Source: Latrodectus hesperus (lineage: Eukaryota; Arthropoda; Arachnida; Araneae; Theridiidae). From it: a stretch of DNA of 64,000 bases. This document shows positions 56,194 through 64,000 of the stretch, one piece after another (positions within the stretch are counted from its first letter, which is position 1; every line of letters starts with the position of its first letter). A program made the translations under genes and the position numbers. The stretch covers positions 127,677,292-127,741,291 of the forward strand of contig CM075850.1 of the NCBI GenBank assembly GCA_037975125.1. Direction: 5' to 3'. The notes under the pieces were generated by a model. It worked only from the letters and a program-made list of their open reading frames with translations, searched no databases and was not told the DNA's origin.

Positions 56194-57880
56194 CAGTGTC
56201 TCACAAAAGTGATGGGACACTTGTGTTTTACAAAAAGAGAAAATGTAATAAACTAAATTGAAAATACATGTACAAGTTTTTTGTGGGTGTGTTTCATACT
56301 TAAATTTAGTAACAATTATTACATAACATACATTTGTCAAAATATTAAAATATTAATTAAATAAAAATGTAATTATTTAGAACGGAGCAAAAAATAGGTC
56401 ACATAAGTGATGGGACACCATTAGATTTGCAACAAAAATAGTCTGAAATAAGCAATAAAAATATTTTTTGTGTGTTTTATTTTTACTCAAAAGCAATTGG
56501 CAATCATTTATAAAATCATCTGCAGTATTTCTCTCCAGATTGTTTTGGAATTTTTGTATTTTTAAGCTGAGTGCAGCCATGAATGCTAAACGAAAAGAAA
56601 CTTCGCCTGAAATTCAAAAATTAGTTATTCATTTGCATATTGAAAGTGGAAAATCTATTAGAGAAACTGCTGAAACAGTTAACGTGAGTCATTCAACAGT
56701 TTTCAATATTATTAAACGATAGAAAAAAAATCATATGATTCAGAATAAAAGAACACATGGCCGACCATTAAGCTACCCAATGGAATAAAGCGAATTGCCG
56801 TCCGAATTATTAAAAAAAAAAATCCAAAAATGAGTGCTCCTAAAGTTGTTGCTGATTTACAAGCATTATAGGGAGTAATTGTTAATCCTGAGACTGTTAG
56901 AAGAATAATTCGATCTGCTGAATATCACAATAGAGTAGCTAGGAAAAAATTCTTCGTAAGTGAAAAGAATAGAAAACTTAGACTGGCTGTCGGAAAATCC
57001 AACATAAATGAAAATTCTGGTCACTGGAATAAAGTTAAATTTGCTGATGAGAGTAAATGTAATATATTTGGTTCTGACGGTAGAATCTTGGTGTGGAGAA
57101 AACCGAGGGAAGAATTTCGTAAACAGAACTTGGTGCCAACAGTAAAACATGGTAGAGGGGGAGTTACGGTATGGGGGTGTATGTCGTCCGCTGGAGTTGG
57201 TAATCTTGTCTTTATTGACAGTAAAATGAATCAGTACAAGTCTATTGACATTTTAAAGCAAAATTTGAACTCTTCAGCATGAAAATCGAACCTTCATAAC
57301 GATTTTAAATTCTACCAGGACAATGACCCCAAGCATACTACTTTGAACATTAGACTCTGGTTGCTGTATAACTGTCCTGAAATAATAAAAACACCACCAC
57401 AATCTCCAGACTTAAACCCCATAGAGAATATTTGGCAAGAATTGGAATCAAGAATTAGCAAACACACCTTTTCTTCAAAACAACAATTAAAATCGGTGCT
57501 TCAAGAAGAATGGGGTAAAATCTGTCCAGAAATCCCAAAACAATTAGTCAAATCCATCCCAAGAAGATTAAACCATGTTTTAAAAAAGTAAAAGGAAATC
57601 CAAGGAAATATTAAAACCTTTTATAAAGTAAAACTTTTGGATAAATATTTGATGGAAAAGTAAGTGTTACATCACTAATGTGAGCTTTTTTTTTGCTCCG
57701 TTCTAAACAATTGTATTTTTATTTAATTAATATTTTAACAAAATGTATGTTATGTGATAATTGTTACTAACTTTAAATATGAAACACACCCACAAAAAAT
57801 TTGTCCATGTATTTTTAATTAATTTTATTACAGTTTCCTTCTGTAAAGCACAAGTGTCCCATCACTTTTGTGAGACACTG
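56194..57880 (+). mobile_element. Tc1-like transposon with long IR/DR-type ends
   Basis: 1687 bp. Inverted ends of about 220 bp: cagtgtctcacaaaagtgat at 56194 and its reverse complement ending at 57880. Inner inverted blocks (gaacggagcaaaa near 56380 and 57690-57705) carry a second version of the gtgatgggacac motif on the left (56407-56418) and a degenerate one on the right. This is the IR/DR layout of many Tc1-like elements. TA is present on the left (56192-56193); the right flank reads AA, probably mutated. Confidence 0.92.
56579..57591 (+). pseudogene. Tc1-like transposase (DD34E), broken
   Basis: Starts MNAKRKETSPEIQKLVIHLH with an HTH (SIRETAETVNVSHSTVFNII). A stop at 56720 probably replaces a tryptophan codon. 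A frameshift near 56780 moves to the frame RIIKKNPKMSAPKVVADLQA, with a second stop at 56869. Catalytic sites are all visible: KFADES, YQDNDPKHT and NPIENIW, with 34 residues between the last two (DD34E). Another stop lies at 57280. The C-terminus runs to HVLKK at 57588. At least three stops and one frameshift make it inactive. Confidence 0.93.
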
Positions 57881-57884
57881 AATG

Positions 57885-59370
57885 TATTTCTTAGACTTCT
57901 TTAAATCCTTAATAATACGTAAAATTCATTTCTTTTGTTTGGGCTTCAATCCTAGTTTATATAAAAAGTTCGCAATATTTGGTGACCGAAGCATAAACTT
58001 GTCGCCAGGTACAATTATCACCGGGAAATTAAACACCATATTCAATTTATTTCATTACATCCACGATAATGTATTAAAGTCTATAATAATAATAATTCGA
58101 AATAAAAGAAAATAATAAAAAAATATTGTTTACAAATATTATTAATCTTCCAATAAAAGGATTATTTCCATATGTTATTGTTATGCAAAGATAAAAAATT
58201 GCTTAGACGTTATTAAACAAAGAAAAACATCACTAATTTAAAAAATTTTTTATGTTTGGTCTAACGTAATTTTTTGATTCACTCAGAAATTACATTTCTA
58301 GTTTTGGCTATGTGAATAAGTCATATTCCTAGCTAAAACCAAATATTCTATAGGTATTATCGAATTTCTAATACTAACAATTTTAAATTATTAAAATAAA
58401 AATTTTAATTTAGTTTACTTGTAGAATTTAATTTTTTTAAAAAATTGGTTACATTTGAGATGGAACTTGTTTCTTGGTAAGCAAAGACACATAACTGGTA
58501 ATTAAGATTGATAATTGCAGATAGTTATTTTTTGAAAATTTTTTATTGAGAATCAAGTTATACAATCATTTAAAAAAGGGTTTCCTATATGAGAGAAACT
58601 TTACAATGTTTAATACAAAAAAATGACAATAGTTTTATTTAAATATTTCGAAATTTATTTTAAAACTAACGTTATTGTATGTTGAAAACGAATTTATTTT
58701 ACACAATATTTATATCAAACTCCAATATCGAAGGCCGTGATAATCAAAAAAAACATCAAGTTTTTTATTCATTAAATAACCAATAATCCGATTTATATTC
58801 AGTTAATGATTAAAAACTCTTCGATGCAAAAATCTGTTATAGTAATTATGGATAAGTAGAGATAATTATCAAAAAATTTAAAAAATCCTAAGTAGATACA
58901 ATGTTTCTTTACAGCTATTTCTTAATGAATGGTTAAAAATGGCACAATTTTACATGCTTCCTTTCCTGCATGCGAAATGAGGTTAATATATCTTTCGAAT
59001 ATACATTAATTTTGTGACTTCTCATCATTATTATGTTGTTGGATTTGGCACGAAGAGGATATGCACCCGAATAGTATCATTGATATTTAATATTAATTAC
59101 CACGAAAAAAACCAATCTCCTTGGTGTAGTCTGTATTTAAAAAAAATATGCTCAATAGAAATAATATTAAGAATTTTTGTAGGAAGTTTTTGTTCTTCTT
59201 TTAATGACAGTTGCTTATTAAAGAATGGTTATGTTGACGTCTGTGACAGCATATCTTGACAAGATATAATCATAATGACCAATGGAGATAACTATTATGT
59301 CATTTTAAAAAGGTTTCGATTATTACATAATACAAATCGAGTGATATCTTGGACTTTTACGATATTATAA
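57885..59370. other. AT-rich non-coding stretch
   Basis: No gene recognised. Confidence 0.5.
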
Positions 59371-59374
59371 TTAG

Positions 59375-59910
59375 GTTTAAAATCAGGAACATTTTTTAAT
59401 GGTTTAAATCTCACAAAATTAGTAATTTTTGTTTAACTGGGAACATTTTTTATAGGCTTGTGTTTCCCAAAATTAAAATAAAAATTCAGGACGAAATTTT
59501 AATAGTGTTCTCCACAAATAAGAACTAAATCGGTATAAATATTTTAATATATCTTTTTGTTATTCATAAAATCAAATATATATCTAAAATCTGGAACGCT
59601 TTTTAATCACTTGGCCTACACAAGCTTATAAGTAGAATTTAAAAGCAAAACATTTTTAACAGTTTATTAAAAAATTGTGAGTTTAAAATCAGGAACATTT
59701 TCTATTGATTGTTTGAAAATTAGAACTAGGTTTAAAATCAGAAAACTTTTTAATAACTTTAAACTGACAACATTAAAATTAGGTACATTTTTAATGACTT
59801 GGATCTCATAAATTTAAAATTAGCTTAGAATTGGGAACATTTTTAATAACTCGGGTCTCATAAAATTAAAATTAGTTTTAGAATTAGCAACACTTTTTTT
59901 TAAAATTTGC
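59375..59910. repeat. Decayed minisatellite, unit about 55-70 bp
   Basis: Seven or so irregular copies of a unit resembling taaaatcaggaacatttttt, then aat-a-ttt--tctca-aaaatta. Copies are recognisable near 59380, 59430, 59588, 59685, 59728, 59775 and 59830. Spacing is irregular and copies are heavily mutated. Confidence 0.7.
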
Positions 59911-59914
59911 CTAA

Positions 59915-60820
59915 ACGCAGTTAAATTAAAATAAATTTAATTAAACATTATTTTGACGTGGTATCAAATTGAACCTGATTAAAGATGTGGATGATATTAA
60001 TTTTACCATAAAAAATTTTGAGACATCTGACTTTAAACTCAAACATTTAATCATTTATCTAATCATTATATAATTGCAAAGTATATCAGAGAAATAAATT
60101 TACTTACTAGGTATCCAAATTTTATAAAATTTGAAAATGAGCATTAACTTGATGAAATTTTCATTGCATTTATATCAGATTAAAGTATATATTTCACTCC
60201 AATTAATTGAAATTATCTTGGAAATCATAAGCGAAAGAGAACTGTTGCCAACAAAAGATTGGCTTGGAGGAAACTTTTTGAGAAGCACAGGTTGGGGTTG
60301 CCTGGGAATATTGAACAGAAAGAAATTGCACTTAATTGAGTTGTTTTGAAGGATGGTATGAATTAGTTTTTGATAATTAATCGTAAGTCTTAATAGGGGC
60401 ACGGCTTACTCATTCATAAAATTTTTCCTCAATTGCATATATATCTAAATGACTTACAAAAATAAATGTAAAACTATCAAGAGTAAAAGAATATATAAGG
60501 AATATGAGGTTATATAAATAATTCAGAAATTGTTAAAAAATTATTCAGAAATCGTTAGTAGTTCTTTAAGATTGTATGCTGTATTCTAACTGGCTTGCTG
60601 GAAATTATATAAGATACCAGTTATTTAAAATTAATTTTTATCTGCCTAACATCAATAGAATCATTTACAGTAGATTTAAATACAGTATCAGTGTCTAATG
60701 ATGCAGCTATTAGTTAAGAGGTGGAGTGCCTTGGTCAACAAAAGTAGAAAAATCCCTAGTTTCCTATCGCGATTTATTTGATTTGCTTGCTTTAGTTTGC
60801 TTAGTAGATATAACGTAGCT
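59915..60820. other. AT-rich non-coding stretch
   Basis: A less AT-rich block at 60225-60340 opens a frame on each strand, but neither has a recognised motif. Confidence 0.45.
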
Positions 60821-60824
60821 AAGA

Positions 60825-61196
60825 GCCGTGGTACCCTAGTGGTTAGGGTGTCGGGCTTCCGTACGGAAGGACGGGGTTCGAGTCCCACTGCCAACAAAGA
60901 CCCACCGAGTACATGGATATATGTGCGCCTTAAACATGTGGAATCGAAAGTCCTGTGGTCGGTCGTTGAGTAGTTATCAAGGGTGTAATGGTCTGGAGGA
61001 AATTTCCTCCCCCTCCAAATCAGTGTCAAAACTGAGGGAGTGGATCATCTGGTGGTGCCATCTATAGAAGGAGTTTAATGCAAAGTCGTACTTTCACCTT
61101 CTTGGTGCCCTGAAAAACGCTCCCTACTGACTTATATTCGAAAAGAATTGCATAGCAAGCTTTCTTTGTCTAAATGTCATAAATAACAACAACAAC
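60825..61196 (+). repeat. SINE family A, full length
   Basis: Best-preserved head in the window: gccgtggtaccctagtggtt (A box) and ggggttcgagtccc (B box), both good pol III promoter matches. Body and (AAC)n tail match 44762-45148. No clear target duplication. Confidence 0.9.
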
Positions 61197-61199
61197 TAT

Positions 61200-62185
61200 T
61201 TGCAGAAGAATTTACAATTTACCGGAAACAAGAATTAGACTTATTGCCCTCTGTGCCAACAGGGTGATATAGATGGTGGCCTCCTCATCCTTTTAAAGTT
61301 TCATGAAGACAACTCCAAGGACGCTAATTTTAATTCTTTTTTGTGATTCATCATCACTTTATTGGGCTGCTCATAAACTAATGGCTGAAATCCTGATGAT
61401 GGGCGTAGGATTTAAAAAAAAGGATAATTTTAAGCTTAAAAAAACAGATGACAGCATATTCTTGCAAAATTTCAATTATTTATTGATAATACCTAAATTA
61501 CAAATCCATCCTGACATAAGAGACTAACAAACAGGAACAAATCACTTCCTAATGACTATAAAAACCAATTTTCACGCTGCAAAATCTATTCTACTGATAC
61601 AGATATCCGACCATTTTCCTCACAGTCTAGCTGCTAAAAAGAAACGTAATTATTTCAACAATGCACTTGTTACATTCTGGAAAAGTGCCCAGAAATCACA
61701 CGCATAAATACATTGCAGTCTATACTTCCGAAAGCCATGATTACATGTCATTCGGATCTTTGAGGCAGTTCCGGATGTTGTAGAGCGTCAAGAATGTTAG
61801 TCGCGCATGACTGCTTCCTCTGGAATCATATCTCTGGAAGTAAAAAGGGAATGGACTTTGATGGGGAAAAAGGCCTATCACATATGCATAAAAGAGTGCC
61901 TGATTATTATTTTTCGATCTGACAAACTTTTATTTGCTTTTCTGCGAGATTTGTTTATTTTCTTTTTCATTTAAGATCTTCTTCATTGACCCAATTCGAA
62001 TGTTCTATTTTCGGAGCGATTTTGCTCTTTTGCTTGTATTGAAACTGATGTTCATCAAAATTGTATCTCGTCTCGATACTGATACGATGTGTTACCAATT
62101 TATGAATGCTATGATTTGATTAAATCATTTTTTATTAGAGTTAAGAATTAATTCAAATAAAGTAGCTAAGATTTTTACTGAATAT
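61200..62185. other. non-coding stretch
   Basis: The segment 61555-61930 is of higher complexity than typical for this window and shows no repeat signature. Open frames here lack recognisable motifs. Confidence 0.45.
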
Positions 62186-62186
62186 T

Positions 62187-63230
<1,044 letters not shown>

Positions 63231-63231
63231 A

Positions 63232-63542
63232 GTTGTTGTTGTTCTTTACTAATGACACTTGGACAAACCAAGCTCGCTATGCCATGTGAATTAAGTCGAT
63301 TGGGAGTGTCTTTCGTTTTAATCAGAGCATCATGAAGGCGAAAGTACGACTTTGCTCTACACACATGCCATAGGTACCCGTTTATAGGGTAGGCAACCAT
63401 TCACACCTCATTCATACAAGGAAAGGACAAAGACAGGATAGATAGAGAGAGAAAAAGTGCATCCATGCCCGAACCGTGATTCAAACCCAGGACCTCCTTA
63501 TTCGTTGTCAGACACGCTGACCACTAGACAAGTTGGTCGGCA
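63232..63542 (-). repeat. Chimeric SINE: family B head, family A tail
   Basis: Read on the minus strand, 63542-63358 is the family B head and first body half (gccgaccaacttgtctagtg, a gggtttgaatcac B box, the tataaacgggtacc motif and ggcatgtg). At about 63360 it switches to the family A tail (gtcgtactttcgccttcatg, agcgagcttggtttg, ccaagtgtcatta, ending in AAC repeats). Both parts are in the same orientation. Confidence 0.85.
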
Positions 63543-63983
63543 GAGTTTGAGTAAAATAGCAAATCAAAAAGGTGAAAGTGAATAATATTCTGAGCTTGTG
63601 ATATGACACAAATCGCAGAAGATAAGATAACATGTAAACCTACTTTAGTGATTATACCATCAACAACACAAATTTGACTTGATTGAAGATTATCCAACGA
63701 TTGTAGATTACATTTATAAATCGCTCAAAAGAACAATAAGAAATTTTGTAAGTACACATTTGATCTCTGCAGTATGTTTGTGCAAAAAGCAGAGATGCAT
63801 CAGCAGTCTCTCATTGCTCAGTAGTGCTTAATATTGAACCTGGACAGTTTTACTGTAAAAAATCTGGCCACAGCACTAAGTCACGGGGATCCCCGATACT
63901 TATTTAGTTGTTGAATTCATTATTTTGATGAAATTAAGAATGAAGAGCAAGTGTATTATTCCGCATTTTAGGACTGCTTACAA

Positions 63984-64000
63984 GGCCGTGGTAGCCTAGT
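63984..64000 (+). repeat. Start of a family A SINE at the window edge
   Basis: The last bases, gccgtggtagcctagt, match the head of the SINE at 60825. The rest lies outside the window. Confidence 0.7.

Noticed and set aside
60131..60402. Overlapping ORFs of 72-75 aa on both strands, possibly an exon
   Set aside because: No recognisable motif and no clear splice sites.
60825..60895. tRNA genes (also at 27140-27204, 33567-33625, 39600-39674, 40000-40051)
   Set aside because: A and B boxes are present, but each continues into a long repeated body with target duplications; no clean tRNA cloverleaf was found, so these are SINE heads.

Overview
This window looks like arthropod, most likely spider (Araneae, orb-weaver-like), nuclear DNA. 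The reasons are extreme AT richness, nineteen or so long dinucleotide microsatellites (almost all TA, two CA), tRNA-derived SINEs with intact internal pol III boxes, and a mix of mariner, Tc1-like, piggyBac, hAT and Helitron DNA transposons with Jockey- and RTE-type LINE fragments. The assignment to spiders rests on recognising these repeat types and is an inference. I found no convincing host protein-coding gene, no rRNA gene, no genuine tRNA gene and no CRISPR array. The window reads as intergenic or long-intron DNA. The only intact long coding sequence is a mariner transposase at 19496-20545.

Layout. 0-15 kb: an internally deleted mariner (540-1430), TA tracts, a Jockey-type LINE fragment (6546-7260, plus), a second Jockey/X-element-like LINE remnant (about 11170-12710, minus), and a 27-bp minisatellite (13911-14160). 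15-23 kb: a decayed DD41D-like Tc1/mariner element (15538-16831) with a stray facing terminus, a CpG-rich block with a good splice donor (17320-17600; best candidate for a host promoter or first exon), the intact mariner sitting inside a TA tract (19311-20598), and a Helitron-like element (about 21704-22760). 23-32 kb: an old tandem duplication, the longest TA tract (24684-24991), a 5'-truncated RTE LINE with target-site duplication (25743-26480), SINEs, a near-perfect palindrome with arms of 168 and 203 bp (29344-29733), LINE pieces in inverted order (28998-31013), and a 55-bp tandem array with an alternating two-unit pattern (31160-31705).

32-48 kb: several SINE families, two nested around a tandem duplication (39.3-40.25 kb), a hAT MITE with 8-bp duplication (41429-42011), a 143-bp CA tract, and a piggyBac derivative keeping a 101-codon N-terminal ORF (47248-47553). 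49-64 kb: a DUF4817-type Tc1/mariner element split by an RTE insertion (49124-51030), a solo LTR (52162-52736), a Tc1-like element with long IR/DR-type ends (56194-57880), a decayed minisatellite (59375-59910), more SINEs including a chimeric copy (63232-63542), and the first bases of another SINE at the right edge.

These parts do not form a host pathway. They are a layered record of transposition. DNA transposons entered at TA or TTAA sites, RTE insertions left perfect 12-14 bp duplications, SINEs share a common 3' tail that suggests one LINE partner, and several elements lie directly against TA microsatellites.
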